Of a DNA stretch of 64,000 nt, positions 8,721 to 19,400 are shown in pieces (within the stretch, counting starts at the first letter, position 1; every line of letters begins with the position of its first letter). This DNA is from Parasalinivibrio latis (GTDB lineage: Bacteria > Pseudomonadota > Gammaproteobacteria > Enterobacterales > Vibrionaceae). The translations under genes and the position numbers were made by a program. A model generated the notes under the pieces. That model did no database searches, was not told the DNA's origin, and worked only from the letters and a program-made list of their open reading frames with translations. Location of the stretch: positions 434,001 to 498,000 of the forward strand of contig NZ_CP098813.1 in assembly GCF_036825535.1 (NCBI RefSeq). Reading direction: 5' to 3'.

Positions 8721-9560
8721 CTACAGCAGGCTGGAAAGCGATGAGGGTGGATAACCGAATTTTTTCTTAAACGCTTTACTCAAGTGAAAACTGTCATAGA
8801 AACCAAGGCGGTCTGATACCTGTTGAACAGATAGTTTTTTTTGTTTGAGTAGAGAATGAGCGATGTTCAATTTGGCTGTCAGACAATAGTTTTTCGGTGA
8901 TTGTCTCGTGTACCGGATAAAAAGCCGTCGTAAATATTGTTCACTGCATTGTGCAATTTCAGCAAGCTCTCCGATGCTCCAGTTTTTACTGATATTTAAG
9001 TGAATTTCAGTAAGAACTCGCTGAACCTTGTCAAACGTCCCCGAATTTACTGCATCAAAATCTGTCAATGTAAGCCATTCATAGATGATCTTGATTATGA
9101 TTGCAGCCCCGAGTACTTTTTTACGATGGTCTGTTTCGGACAATAATTTTACTGCCAACAGACATTCCTGAGAAAAATCACGACCTTCTGTCCATGAAAT
9201 TATTTCACCATATGGAAATTCCAGTGCGCCGTTTGGCGTAAACTCCATCCAGAACATCTCCCATATCAGGCCGACACAGTAGTAAGATTTAATTGAAGTT
9301 GGCTGCAAAAAAATAACGCTTGGACCGCGTACTACAACGATCTCCCCAGTGTGAAGTAATATTTCCCCAACGCCTTGCCGGGTAAATACGGCGATGACTG
9401 AATTGGGTAGCAAGGGTAATTTTTTATCCTCAGGCCAGTGTACTTTGTATGAAGAATCCGCATTGGTGTCCCACAATGCAATTAACGTGATGCCGCTTGA
9501 TATTACCTTTTCATCAATCACGATAGGTGTGTTATGAGGTGTTTCGTTTTTTACATCCAT
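8721..9560 (-). CDS. AraC-family transcriptional regulator
   Basis: About 280 residues. The N-terminal two thirds form a cupin-like sensor region (I-V-V-V-R-G-P-S-V-I-F-L-Q-P). The C-terminal 100 residues hold two helix-turn-helix motifs of the AraC family: I-G-E-L-A-E-I-A-Q-C-S-E-Q-Y-L-R-R-L-F, then V-Q-Q-V-S-D-R-L-G-F-Y-D-S-F-H-L-S-K-A-F-less its tail K-K-K-F-G. The ATG at 9560 is used here; an in-frame TTG at 9581 with a GAGAAG sequence upstream is also possible. It is divergent from the symporter-sulfatase pair and is probably their activator, responding to a sugar or sulfated sugar. The ligand is unknown. Confidence 0.88.
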   Translation of the reverse strand: MDVKNETPHNTPIVIDEKVISSGITLIALWDTNADSSYKVHWPEDKKLPLLPNSVIAVFTRQGVGEILLHTGEIVVVRGPSVIFLQPTSIKSYYCVGLIWEMFWMEFTPNGALEFPYGEIISWTEGRDFSQECLLAVKLLSETDHRKKVLGAAIIIKIIYEWLTLTDFDAVNSGTFDKVQRVLTEIHLNISKNWSIGELAEIAQCSEQYLRRLFIRYTRQSPKNYCLTAKLNIAHSLLKQKKLSVQQVSDRLGFYDSFHLSKAFKKKFGYPPSSLSSLL

Positions 9561-9710
9561 TACATCAATTCTGCCATTCAAAAGTTCTTCTCACAGGTTA
9601 ATACTGTTATTGAATTAACAAACGCGCAACACCGATGATCTTAATTTTAATTTATCGGAATGAGGAAACCACATGGACGTGATAAATTTATTAGTCAGGG
9701 AGGGCAGATT

Positions 9711-11486
9711 ATGATGACAGTTCTTTCTTTTGTATTGTTTACGCTGTTTGTCGCCTACGTTTCTTTTCTAAAGACGAGAAAAGATAATCTGGACAGTGTG
9801 ACAGGTTATTTTCTTGCAAGCCGAAGCCTTTCCTGGATTGTGATTGCCGGCTCGCTGTTTTTGACAAATATTTCAGCTGAACAATTGGCAGGATTGAACG
9901 CAAATGCATTCAGAAACGGAGCAAATGTTATGGCGTGGGAAACGACTTCCGCACTTGCTCTTATTGTATTAGCATTTGTTTTTCTTCCTCGTTACCTAAA
10001 ATCAGGGGTCTCAACAATTCCCCAGTTTTTAGAAAATCGCTATGGAAAGCGGATGCGTATCGTTGCATCTTTCATCTTCCTCTATGCCATCGTCATTGGT
10101 TTCCTCCCCTTTGTCCTTTACGCCGGCGCCATCACCTTAGGTAAACTTTTTGATATCAGCGGGCTGCTAGGCATTAGTGATACCGCTTCAACGTGGCTTA
10201 TGGTCGTTGCCATTGGCATAATCGGAGGCTTATACGCGGTATTTGGCGGCCTTAAAGCCGTTGCAATTTCCGATACTATTAACGGCATTGGACTATTAAT
10301 CGCGGGACTTCTCGTCCCGGTACTCGGACTGTACTACCTTGGTGGTGATAGCGTCTCCCAAGGTGTAGAAATATTGTTCCGGGATGCACCTGAACGCCTC
10401 AATGCAGCTGGCATCGCGCCTGATGCTAACATTCCATGGCATGGTATGCTGTCTGGCGTAATTATTATTAACCTTTTTTACTGGTGTACAAACCAGGCGA
10501 TTGTTCAGCGTACACTCGCCGCTAAAAACCTTGCTGAAAGCCAAAAAGGCGTCCTTGCCGCCGCCCTGATGAAAATACTTGGTATTTTCATGCTGGTACT
10601 GCCGGGTATTATCGCCTGGCACCTACATCAAAAGGGAATGCTGACTATTCCATTCAAAACGGTAGATGGTGCAGAGACTGCTGTGCTAAACGCTGACATG
10701 TCCTACCCGCTATTGGTAAGAGCTATATTGCCAGATTGGCTTACGGGATTTTTTGGAGCAGCAATGTTTGGGGCAATTCTCAGTTCCTTTAACAGCGGGG
10801 TCAACAGCCTTTCCACGTTGGTTAGCCTGGATATTTATAAACAGGCGATAAACCCCCAGGCCAGCGACAAACAAACAGTAGCCGTTGGACGGTTATTTGG
10901 AATAGTCACCATTGGGGTTTGTATTTTGATTGCCCCCTATATTGCAAACTCTGACAGCTTGTACACCCTGATGCGCACAATCATGGCTATTATCAACGTT
11001 CCAATTCTGGCCGTCATTCTTATGGGCGTCATTTCCAAACGTGCCCCTGCATTAGCGGGATATGTCGGCCTGGCAGTTGGCATGGTTTTCTTTTACACCG
11101 CGCACTTTGTCCTGGGGGGAGACCTGGGATTTGTGAAATTGCACTGGCTGAACTTAGTTGGGCTGAACCTGGTACTGATGCTCGGCGTAATGGCCCTGAT
11201 TCGCTACCTTAAACCCATGAGTAAACCTTACCAGGCCACTTATACCGGTGAGGTAGATATCCAGCCATGGAAATACGCAAAACAAGCCAGCTGGGTACTT
11301 CTCACATTATTCCTGCTTCTTTACGTTACCTTATCCCCTTTGGGCTTGACGTCTGAGACAGGGTCGATGCTAAGTGTAATCAGTATCGTGGCTGCCAGCA
11401 TGGTTGTTATCTACGCTTTATTTTCATTTGTTGTAAAAGCTGCTAGTAACAATAAGCGCCAAGATGTATCTGAGTCTTCCAGTTAG
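9711..11486 (+). CDS. Sodium:solute symporter (SSS/SLC5 family), probable sugar transporter
   Basis: A 591-residue inner-membrane protein with about 14 hydrophobic segments. It shows SSS-family signatures near the N-terminus (G-Y-F-L-A-S-R-S-L-S-W, S-L-F-L-T-N-I-S-A-E-Q-L-A-G) and around residue 345 (F-G-A-I-L-S-S-F-N-S-G-V-N-S-L-S). The start at 9711 is chosen because AGGGAGGG ends 6 bases upstream and the family N-terminus begins here; an upstream in-frame ATG at 9660 would add 17 unlikely residues. It resembles the SglT-like glucose/galactose and N-acyl-sugar symporters. The co-directional sulfatase 67 bp downstream suggests uptake of a (desulfated) monosaccharide. Confidence 0.88.
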   Translation: MMTVLSFVLFTLFVAYVSFLKTRKDNLDSVTGYFLASRSLSWIVIAGSLFLTNISAEQLAGLNANAFRNGANVMAWETTSALALIVLAFVFLPRYLKSGVSTIPQFLENRYGKRMRIVASFIFLYAIVIGFLPFVLYAGAITLGKLFDISGLLGISDTASTWLMVVAIGIIGGLYAVFGGLKAVAISDTINGIGLLIAGLLVPVLGLYYLGGDSVSQGVEILFRDAPERLNAAGIAPDANIPWHGMLSGVIIINLFYWCTNQAIVQRTLAAKNLAESQKGVLAAALMKILGIFMLVLPGIIAWHLHQKGMLTIPFKTVDGAETAVLNADMSYPLLVRAILPDWLTGFFGAAMFGAILSSFNSGVNSLSTLVSLDIYKQAINPQASDKQTVAVGRLFGIVTIGVCILIAPYIANSDSLYTLMRTIMAIINVPILAVILMGVISKRAPALAGYVGLAVGMVFFYTAHFVLGGDLGFVKLHWLNLVGLNLVLMLGVMALIRYLKPMSKPYQATYTGEVDIQPWKYAKQASWVLLTLFLLLYVTLSPLGLTSETGSMLSVISIVAASMVVIYALFSFVVKAASNNKRQDVSESSS

Positions 11487-11553
11487 CAAGAAAGTCGGTG
11501 GCAGTAAACTTATTATTGCCACCTTCTTCTCTTTGAATTAAAAAGGGAATTAA

Positions 11554-13068
11554 GTGAATAAACCAAATATTATTTTGATTATTACTGATACTCAGTCTAC
11601 AAACATGATCAGTTGCTACAGCCATCAAAGGGTAAATACCAATAATATTGACAGCCTCGCATCTGAAAGTATCAAGTTTAATTCCGCCTATGCTTGTGCA
11701 CCAATTTGTACGCCAGCAAGAGCCGGTATTTTTACCGGAATTTATTCCAACCAATCAGGCCCTTGGACCAATAACATTGCGCCGGGAAAAAATATCATCT
11801 CAATGGGGCGCTATTTTAAAGATAGTGGCTATAAAACATGCTACATCGGTAAATGGCATTTGGATGGCCATGACTATTTTGGAACAGGTATTTGCCCTGA
11901 GGAATGGGACGAAGACCACTGGTATGACGGCGCAAATTATCTGTTGGATTTATCTGATGAAGAGATAGATCTATGGAGAAATGGCTTGAATTCCATTGAA
12001 GATTTAGAACGGAATAACATTACTTCTGAGTTTACCTGGGCACATCGTTCCACTGACAAGGCAATTCGCTTCTTACAGGACGCTGAAAAAGAGCCTGAAG
12101 ACCCTTTTTTGCTGGTCGTTTCTTATGATGAACCACACCACCCGTTTACCTGCCCACCAGAGTACGCCGGGAGATATAAGAATTTTGGATACGATCTTGG
12201 TAACAAGGCAAGGGATGACCTAAAAAACAAACCGCTTCACCATCGACTTTGGTCTGAAGCTATGCCTACCCCGGTTGGTGAAGATGGCATTTACCGGCAC
12301 CCACTTTATTTCGGGTGCAATGATTATGTGGATGACCAAGTCGGCAGATTAATTTCCTCATTGGACAATACAACACTGGCTAACACCTGGGTTGTATATA
12401 CCTCTGATCACGGTGAAATGATGGGTGCGCACAAACTTATCAGCAAAGGAGCCGCAATGTACGATGACATTACGCGTATACCGCTGATAATCCGCCCCCC
12501 TGTAGGACTGAGGCAGCAACGTGAATTTGATGACCCCGTGAGCCATATTGATATCCTTCCAACAATACTCAACCTTGCCGGAATAGAGAAACCACCCATA
12601 TTACCGGGCAGAAACATTCTCAGTGCCGAAAGAGAGAATCTTGAGAATGGCGGTGTAATGATCGAGTTCAATCGGTACGAAATAGAGCACGATAGCTTCG
12701 GCGGCTTCATTCCTGTTCGCTGTTGGGTGGATCACGACTTTAAGTTGGTTATCAATCTGCTGACTTCAGATGAGCTTTACGACAGAAATGGGGATCCGGA
12801 AGAAATGAATAATCTGATTGACCACCCAGACTATGCTGATATCCGGGATGAGTTGCATGACCGCCTTCTAAATTATATGGACTTTATCCGAGATCCTTTC
12901 CGCTCCTATGAATGGGCAATGAGGCCTTGGAGAGAAAATACCAACGCTGCCTGGATGGGAGCATTCCGGCCCCGGCCATCAGACGGATACGCCCCTTGTG
13001 TTTGTGACTATGACACAGGAAAACCGACTAAAGGGGTAAAGATCGAAGATAAGACACTGAAATATTGA
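11554..13068 (+). CDS. Type I sulfatase with formylglycine motif
   Basis: A 504-residue alkaline-phosphatase-superfamily sulfatase. The start is GTG (AAAAGGGAATTAA upstream). The metal site begins with I-I-T-D-T-Q-S near residue 9. The modification motif C-T-P-A-R at residues 52-56, followed by A-G-I-F-T-G, carries the cysteine converted to formylglycine in active enzymes. G-K-W-H-L near 105 and the S-D-H-G-E-M-M-G segment near 285 complete the active site. No signal peptide is seen, so it should act in the cytoplasm on an imported substrate, in line with the symporter just upstream. The substrate is unknown; a sulfated monosaccharide is inferred. No formylglycine-generating or anaerobic maturase gene is in the window. 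Confidence 0.9.
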   Translation: MNKPNIILIITDTQSTNMISCYSHQRVNTNNIDSLASESIKFNSAYACAPICTPARAGIFTGIYSNQSGPWTNNIAPGKNIISMGRYFKDSGYKTCYIGKWHLDGHDYFGTGICPEEWDEDHWYDGANYLLDLSDEEIDLWRNGLNSIEDLERNNITSEFTWAHRSTDKAIRFLQDAEKEPEDPFLLVVSYDEPHHPFTCPPEYAGRYKNFGYDLGNKARDDLKNKPLHHRLWSEAMPTPVGEDGIYRHPLYFGCNDYVDDQVGRLISSLDNTTLANTWVVYTSDHGEMMGAHKLISKGAAMYDDITRIPLIIRPPVGLRQQREFDDPVSHIDILPTILNLAGIEKPPILPGRNILSAERENLENGGVMIEFNRYEIEHDSFGGFIPVRCWVDHDFKLVINLLTSDELYDRNGDPEEMNNLIDHPDYADIRDELHDRLLNYMDFIRDPFRSYEWAMRPWRENTNAAWMGAFRPRPSDGYAPCVCDYDTGKPTKGVKIEDKTLKY

Positions 13069-13088
13069 GACAAGATCTGATCTTTATA

Positions 13089-13117
13089 CAGAACCGGCTT
13101 CTTACCGGAAGCCGGCT
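13089..13117. terminator. Hairpin between convergent sulfatase and receptor genes
   Basis: A strong GC stem (AACCGGCTTC / GGAAGCCGG, five-base loop) lies between the two converging genes. It lacks a clear T-run on either side, so it could be a weak bidirectional terminator. Confidence 0.5.
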
Positions 13118-13134
13118 CTGCAGTGAGTGCTACA

Positions 13135-15204
13135 TCAATATTTAAACTCTACCGTCGCCATGTAGTTGCGGCCTTCACCAATCACAGTATTGTCTTGGTC
13201 GCCACCTGCGTAGTAATCCTCATCAAACAGGTTTTCAACATTCAGGCGGAGGGAAATGTCCATATTCTTGCCCCGCTTGATGCTGTGGGCGACACCGGCA
13301 TCAAAACGGGTGTAAGCCTCTTTTTTGTAGGTGTTTTTTGCGTCACCGAAACGGTCACCTACATAGATAGCTCCCAGGTTAAACAGGGTATTGTCAGTGA
13401 TGTTGTAGCGACTCCAGACACTGGCTGAAAACTCAGGGACATCAACCGGGCGCTTACCATTAAGTGATACATCTGTTGGGTCTTTGATCTCTGCATCCAG
13501 ATAGGTCATTGAGCCATAAACCGAGAGTTTCTCCGTCGCGTGGCCTACCACACTCAGTTCCAGCCCGTTATGTACCTGCTCGCCGACCTGAACGGTTTCT
13601 GGGTCACTTTTACTGCCTTTATTGAGCTTTTTATTTTCCATGGTGATATTAAACACCGCGGCAGAGACAAACAGTTGGTTGTCCATCAACTCCCATTTGG
13701 TACCCAGCTCATACAGCTTGCCACGCATTGGGTCGAGGTGCTTGCCGAAGTTCACGTCATTACTGTCGGTGACATTACCCAAGGGCTCAAAGCTTTCTGA
13801 GTAAGTCAGGTATACCGATCCGTTTTCATTCGGGTGGAAGATAACCGCCACTTTCGGCAAGATATTGCTTTCGCTGTATTTCGCATCATCCTCCCGGTCA
13901 ACACGCACACCGGCTAAAGCCTGCCAGTAGTCATTGAATGTCACCATATCCTGGAGATAGAAACCGTAGGAATCCCGCTCAGTTGGCTCGCCTTTTTTAC
14001 CCTTGTGGTAATCAAGGCCAGCAGGCTTGTCCAGCGGTTGACCCACTGTACCGGTTAGTCCTTTGATGCTGTCGCGCTGAAGGGCGTAGTAGTAACCCAG
14101 CCAGTTAGCCCCAACAAGAACCTGGTGATCAACACCCATCCCAAGAAACTCGCCGGTCAAGTCGACATAAGCAGTATCAAACTTCCAGTGGTCATGGCGG
14201 TCATAGCCCTGGTAGTCAAACGTGCCGGTTGATGGATTGTAAGAGGTTGGCTTGGAAAAGCTCTCGACATCCCGGCGTTCAAAGTCCTGGTGGTTGTATC
14301 CCACAGCCAGGTTCCAGCTGTGATTCATTGCCCAGTTCACATCAACACCGATGTTTTCAACATCGTTCTCGATATTCGACCACTGCGCATCCCAGATATG
14401 TTCTTTACCCAGAACCGGTTTGCCATCAACAATGTAAGCGCCTGAATCCACGCTGCCATCGTCGTTGGTACGGTCGTAGTGGAAAGACAGCGAGACATCG
14501 TCGGTTACGTCATAATCCACCATCAGGCCACCAACAAAACGCTCGGTTGTAGGCGTTGAGCCATCGGTGTAACGACGCCAAGAATCATAAGACTGTTTTG
14601 CCAACACAGTACGGGCGCGCAAGGTCTGGTCGTCATTCAGGGAACCGCTGACATCCAGCACAGTCCGGGATTCGTTATTTGACCCGATGTCCTGGCTGAA
14701 TTTGACCTTAGTATCATAAGTCGGCTTTTTGCTGACCATGTTTACCAGGCCACCGGGTGCTGACTTACCATAAAGCAAACCCGCAGGGCCTTTCAGAACT
14801 TCGACAGTTTCCAGCAGCTCAACCGGTTGACGATAGTGAGACCAGTGTTGTTTCCCATCCCGCAAGAAGCCTGTCGAACTGCCCAGCTCAAAACCCCGCA
14901 GGAAGAAACGCTCGCGGTTACGGGTGGTACCCCCGGCTGATACGCTGGCATCATTTTTCAGCACTTCACTCAGTAAACTTGCACGTTGTTCATTGATGAG
15001 TTCTTCGTCAAGCACGGCAACCTGTCCTGGGGTATCGAGCAGGCTCATTTCCATGCGCATGGCAGTACGGTTGGCATCTGCCTTGTAACCGAATTCACGG
15101 CCTTCCACGATCATTGTTTCATCTGCTTTTGTGCTTTCAGCCTGTACAGTCGGTGTGGCTAAAATAGCACCAACTACCAGGGCCAGGTGGCGTTTCTTGA
15201 ACAT
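13135..15204 (-). CDS. TonB-dependent siderophore receptor
   Basis: A 689-residue outer-membrane receptor. It has a signal peptide (MFKKRHLALVVGAILAT, cleavage at VQA|E), a plug domain with the family pattern L-L-D-T-P-G-Q-V-A-V-L-D, F-L-R-G-F-E-L and V-E-V-L-K-G-P-A-G-L-L-Y-G-K-S-A-P-G-G-L-V-N, and a beta-barrel ending in aromatic F-K-Y. The plug and the N-V-E-N-L-F-D-E-D-Y-Y near the end match ferric-siderophore receptors of the FhuA/FoxA type. The ATG at 15204 is preferred over in-frame TTG/ATG at 15225/15222. A Fur-like site lies upstream, and TonB2 in this window could energise it. The ligand is not identifiable. Confidence 0.92.
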   Translation of the reverse strand: MFKKRHLALVVGAILATPTVQAESTKADETMIVEGREFGYKADANRTAMRMEMSLLDTPGQVAVLDEELINEQRASLLSEVLKNDASVSAGGTTRNRERFFLRGFELGSSTGFLRDGKQHWSHYRQPVELLETVEVLKGPAGLLYGKSAPGGLVNMVSKKPTYDTKVKFSQDIGSNNESRTVLDVSGSLNDDQTLRARTVLAKQSYDSWRRYTDGSTPTTERFVGGLMVDYDVTDDVSLSFHYDRTNDDGSVDSGAYIVDGKPVLGKEHIWDAQWSNIENDVENIGVDVNWAMNHSWNLAVGYNHQDFERRDVESFSKPTSYNPSTGTFDYQGYDRHDHWKFDTAYVDLTGEFLGMGVDHQVLVGANWLGYYYALQRDSIKGLTGTVGQPLDKPAGLDYHKGKKGEPTERDSYGFYLQDMVTFNDYWQALAGVRVDREDDAKYSESNILPKVAVIFHPNENGSVYLTYSESFEPLGNVTDSNDVNFGKHLDPMRGKLYELGTKWELMDNQLFVSAAVFNITMENKKLNKGSKSDPETVQVGEQVHNGLELSVVGHATEKLSVYGSMTYLDAEIKDPTDVSLNGKRPVDVPEFSASVWSRYNITDNTLFNLGAIYVGDRFGDAKNTYKKEAYTRFDAGVAHSIKRGKNMDISLRLNVENLFDEDYYAGGDQDNTVIGEGRNYMATVEFKY

Positions 15205-15264
15205 CTTCCCGTCTCCGAACATCAAGGGGCGATAACCTGTAAATTTCGGAGATGGAATCTAAGT

Positions 15265-15283
15265 GATAATTATTATTGTTTAT
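15265..15283. promoter_or_regulatory. Probable Fur box upstream of the siderophore receptor
   Basis: GATAATTATTATTGTTTAT; read on the minus strand it matches the Fur consensus at about 13 of 19 positions, mainly in one half (AATAATTATC). It lies 61 bp upstream of the receptor start. Confidence 0.55.
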
Positions 15284-15371
15284 ACTTAATTTACATTCTT
15301 TGCATTTGTGAAAAATTGTCCGCACACATCATGGAAACGGCGATATTAAAGTCGCCAGGAAAATAGAACAT

Positions 15372-16061
15372 CTATGTCCACTTCAGATCAAGGACAAAGC
15401 AGTAACCTTTACCCCGTATAGTCTTAATGTGTTGCTTGGACAAGCCGGCATTATTGAATTTGCGCCTGATGTTGCTGACATGCATATCAAGGTTACGATC
15501 AAAGGGGCTGAGCTCTTTTTTCAATACATCCATTTGCAGTCGAGACTTATCGACAACAATATCGTGATGATTTATCAGGTAAGTCACCAGGCTTAGCTCA
15601 GTTTCAGTTAACGGCAAACCGGATACTTTTTCCTTAAGCATCTGAAGTGAAGACACACCGTTTTCCTTATGTGTTTCTAAGTTCAGGTGTGTTTGCTGCT
15701 TTCCAACCCGGCGAAGTATTGCCTGGATACGTACAAGCAGTTCAGGCACTTTAAATGGCTTTGAAAGGAAATGATCTGCACCTGCAGCGTAACCTTCCAA
15801 CATGGTGGCTTCGTCATCCCTGGCTGTCAGCATAATAATGGGTGTCAGGCTTTGGCTGCTTATGTGGCGGGCAAGGGTTATGCCGTCGATTTTAGGCAGC
15901 ATGACTTCCAGAAGAATTAACGATGGGTTTTCCTTTTTTATACTCTCCAATGCAGCTTCTCCACAATGTGCACAGCAAACCTCAAAGCCTTCGCCAATCA
16001 GCACTTCCTGAAGCAATTCACACATCGCAAGGTCATCTTCAACAACCAGAATTTTTGACAT
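15372..16061 (-). CDS. OmpR/PhoB-type response regulator with Glu in place of the phosphoacceptor Asp
   Basis: A 229-residue regulator with an N-terminal receiver (V-V-E-D-D at 6-10; T-A-R near 79; S-K-P-F near 103) and a C-terminal winged helix (L-P-L-T-E-T-E-L-S-L, R-T-I-R-G-K-G-Y-C-F, here K-T-I-R-G-K-G-Y). The segment that normally reads L-L-D-V-M-L-P reads L-L-E-V-M-L-P, codon GAA, so residue 52 is Glu. The acidic pair, the Thr and the Lys of the receiver are kept. No histidine kinase is adjacent. A Fur-like box overlaps its promoter, and the divergently placed neighbours are the siderophore receptor and the GH95 gene. A Glu at this position often mimics the phosphorylated state, so it may act without a kinase. 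Confidence 0.88.
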   Translation of the reverse strand: MSKILVVEDDLAMCELLQEVLIGEGFEVCCAHCGEAALESIKKENPSLILLEVMLPKIDGITLARHISSQSLTPIIMLTARDDEATMLEGYAAGADHFLSKPFKVPELLVRIQAILRRVGKQQTHLNLETHKENGVSSLQMLKEKVSGLPLTETELSLVTYLINHHDIVVDKSRLQMDVLKKELSPFDRNLDMHVSNIRRKFNNAGLSKQHIKTIRGKGYCFVLDLKWT

Positions 16062-16073
16062 TTTGCACTACAA

Positions 16074-16092
16074 TAAAATGATAATCGTTCGC
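16074..16092. promoter_or_regulatory. Probable Fur box at the response-regulator promoter
   Basis: The core AATGATAATC is a perfect 10-base match to the Fur consensus, and the full 19-bp window matches at 14 positions. It lies 13-31 bp upstream of the start codon. Confidence 0.6.
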
Positions 16093-16289
16093 ATTCTAAT
16101 GTACTGCATCCGAGTTTTGAACAATCATTTGAATGAAATAATGCCGGGTGCTGCTCTGTGAACCACAGCACTTAACAATTAAAAACAGAGAGTTACGGCA
16201 TAATTTACGGTTGGATATTTACTGTGTTTTCGTTACCGATTGATATTTAAGGTTTTATCAGTCGCACTTCATATTGACATCACTATTTA

Positions 16290-16305
16290 TGTGACCCTCA
16301 TCAAA
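16290..16305. promoter_or_regulatory. Possible CRP site upstream of the GH95 gene
   Basis: TGTGACCCTCATCAAA has one perfect CRP half site (TGTGA) and a second half matching 3 of 5 (TCAAA against TCACA). It lies about 112 bp upstream of the GH95 start, in a 355-bp AT-rich gap that otherwise shows only promoter-like sequence. Confidence 0.35.
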
Positions 16306-16416
16306 TGTAAGTGATTTGTTAATTTCTAATTTGAAATCATGATTTATATTTAAATCTCCCATATGTTGTATGACATCTTATTACCAATAGCTAAATAAGT
16401 TAGGGAATAACTCAAA

Positions 16417-19400
16417 ATGAATGGATTTCAACCGAAGAGAAATATCTTTTATGGGGTGTTTCTGCTGTCTGGGTTGTTGAGTACGGAAGCTTACGCCCTT
16501 CCTGTACAATCAATCACTAAAGACACCGGGGCAGAAATAACCCAATTTAACCAGCAGCAAGATCTCTACTTTAATTCTGCAGAAGGCAAGCGCACCAACC
16601 AAAGTTCAACAGCGTTTGGTGGAGACGCTTTTTCAGCCGTTGATGGCAACACGTCCGGCGTATACCAGGAACATTCCATTACCCATACCAGCTTTGAAGC
16701 CAATCCGTGGTGGACGGTGGATCTCGGCCAGACCGAAACAATAAACAAAGTACGGGTATGGAACCGGACTGACTGTTGTAACAACCGGCTCGGCGCGTTC
16801 TACATTCTCACATCCAACCAACCTTTGGACGCTGTCACACTCAGCCAGGCTACATCAAGCACAACTATCAATGTTTACGGCGTTAACTCTATTGATACGT
16901 TGACCCAATTAAGCCTCTCTGGCTCCTTCCGCTACCTTAAAATCTTAAAAGACAGTTCGTCGTATCTTTCTCTGGGCGAAGTGGAAGTATTCCGTCAGAA
17001 GACCGGGCGTGAAAGCGCAACCGTCGGTGGCAGCCTGAACTGGGTACAGTTCGCAGACGTAAGTGCAAGTGAAACGAGCAGCACTCAATCATCTGCGCAG
17101 GCAAGTGACGGGGATATTTCAACCAAATGGTTGAGCGCACCATCGTCCGGTCAGGTAATTTACACTGTTACTTTGCCTGACGGCATTACCCGCCCGATGC
17201 GCTCGTATTCCCTGATTTCAGCCAATGATGCAAGTCAACGTGATCCAGCCTCGTGGCAACTTCAGGGCTCAAATGACAGCCGTAATTGGACGACGCTTGA
17301 TACACGTTCTGATCAGAGCTTTCCGCAGCGTCACTGGGCAAAAACCTATCAATTCATCAATGATGCGGCATACAGCCATTATCGCCTGGCAATGTTGCCG
17401 AAATCAGGCGACCAAGTGCAATTTGCTGAAGTAACAATGTGCGAAATCCTTTGTGATGTAAATGATGGTAATCAGGGCATCACCGCGCACAATCTGATGT
17501 ACCAAGGAACAGCTGAAGCATCATCACAGTGGTCATTGGGAGGCCAAACTGCTGACGCATTGATTGACGGAGACATCAACACCAAGTGGATTTCCAGCCG
17601 TGGTGATAACTCTCCAGTGATTACCATGTTATTGCCCCAGGCAAAAGCGAAAGCAGTCCGCTACTATGCTCTCACATCCGGGAACGATGTACCGTCCCGT
17701 GACCCTAAGTCTTGGACGCTTGAAGGTTCAGATAACGGCCGGGATTGGGAAGTTCTGGATATACGGTCCAACCAATCTTTCGATTCTCGCCGACAAACCC
17801 GGCATTTTAACATTACAAATGCTCAGCCTTATTCCCGATATCGGCTTACCTTGCAATCTAATGGCGGCGATACTTTCTATCAGTTAACTAATATCGCCCT
17901 TTGCCAGTTGCAATGTAATGAAGCGGAAAATCCACGCTTGAAATCTGCATTGACCATTGGTGCAACCGCTACTGCTGACATGCAAGGTCCCGATCATGAA
18001 GGGCCGAATGCCGCTCTGGACGGTCGCACAAATAGTAAATGGTACACCGCTCGCGGTGGTAGTGAGCACTGGCTGCGCGTTGATCTGAAGAACAATAAGG
18101 GTTTTGGAGTTCGCCAATACCAGATCACATCTGCTAACGATGTTCAAAGCAGAGACCCTGCAAATTGGCAGTTACAGGGTTCAAACGATGGTGCAGAGTG
18201 GAGAACACTGGATACACGAAGCAACATCACCTTTGAAAACCGTTACCAAACTAAAACATTTCCTACCCGTTGGATTGGTGCATATCGCCACTACCGTCTC
18301 ATCGGGACTTCGCAGAACGGAAATGATCTTCAACTGTCTGAATTTGTGTTGTGCCCTGTCAATTGCAGCAGTTTGGTTTCTAATGAGCCCCACAACCTGC
18401 AATCCGATAGTTTCACCGTTCAGACACCAGATATTTCCAGTTCCACAACCGCACTAACGACCGTTGACGACAGTGACAGCTGGCAGACCGAAGCTGGTAT
18501 TAATGCTCCAGCAACCGTCGTGTTTACTGCAGCCAATGATACGGTCAGCAGTCTGAACAGTTATGCCCTGCGTGCACCGGACGGTTCTGCTTCTCAATCC
18601 TTGTCATGGACTGTTTGGGGATCCGTAGATGGTGAAAGCTGGACATTGGTTGATGTGAAATTTGACCAAAACCTCACTGACACACCGAGCTACTTTGGTA
18701 TCCCGGGGGATAACCTATACAGCCACCTCCGAGTAGAGTTCCAGCCAACCAATCAGGGAGTTTCTCTGAGCTATCTGGGCTTCTGCCAGGACAGTGGCTG
18801 CCCGTCAGATCTGGTCGGTAAACCGGATGGTTCAGATTGGATGTTGTGGTACACAACCCCGGCTTCATTACTTCAAGAATCCGTTCACCTCGGTAACGGG
18901 CCTATGGGTATTTCAGTATACGGTGGTGTGGAAGAAGAACGTTTCCTCATCAATGAACACCAAATTTGGGCTGGTTCTCCTTTCTTCCACAGTAAGGAAG
19001 TCACACAGGATATTCGTGACCAGATGATCCAGTCTGTGTTCGACAAGGATTACGACACGACAAACCAATTGTACAAAGACCATTTTAGACGCCAACGTCC
19101 GGTTCACTACCAATTGGCTGGTAACCTCAGGGTAGCGACAGATGTTTCAGGAAACGTCAGCAACTATCGCCGCTCACTGGATATGGATAAAGCAGTTTCA
19201 GAAGTCAGCTTTATCGACAGTACAGGTGCCCGCCACACTCGGGAAACCTTTACCAGCTTCAAAGATCCTGTCATGGTGTCCCGTTTCAAAGTAGATGGAG
19301 GTGTCCAAAATCTGACGTTCAGCTACGATTCGCCGTTGCCGATAACGGTATCGGCCAACAAGCGTACCGTACTCAGCGCCGAAATAGTAATGGACGGCCA

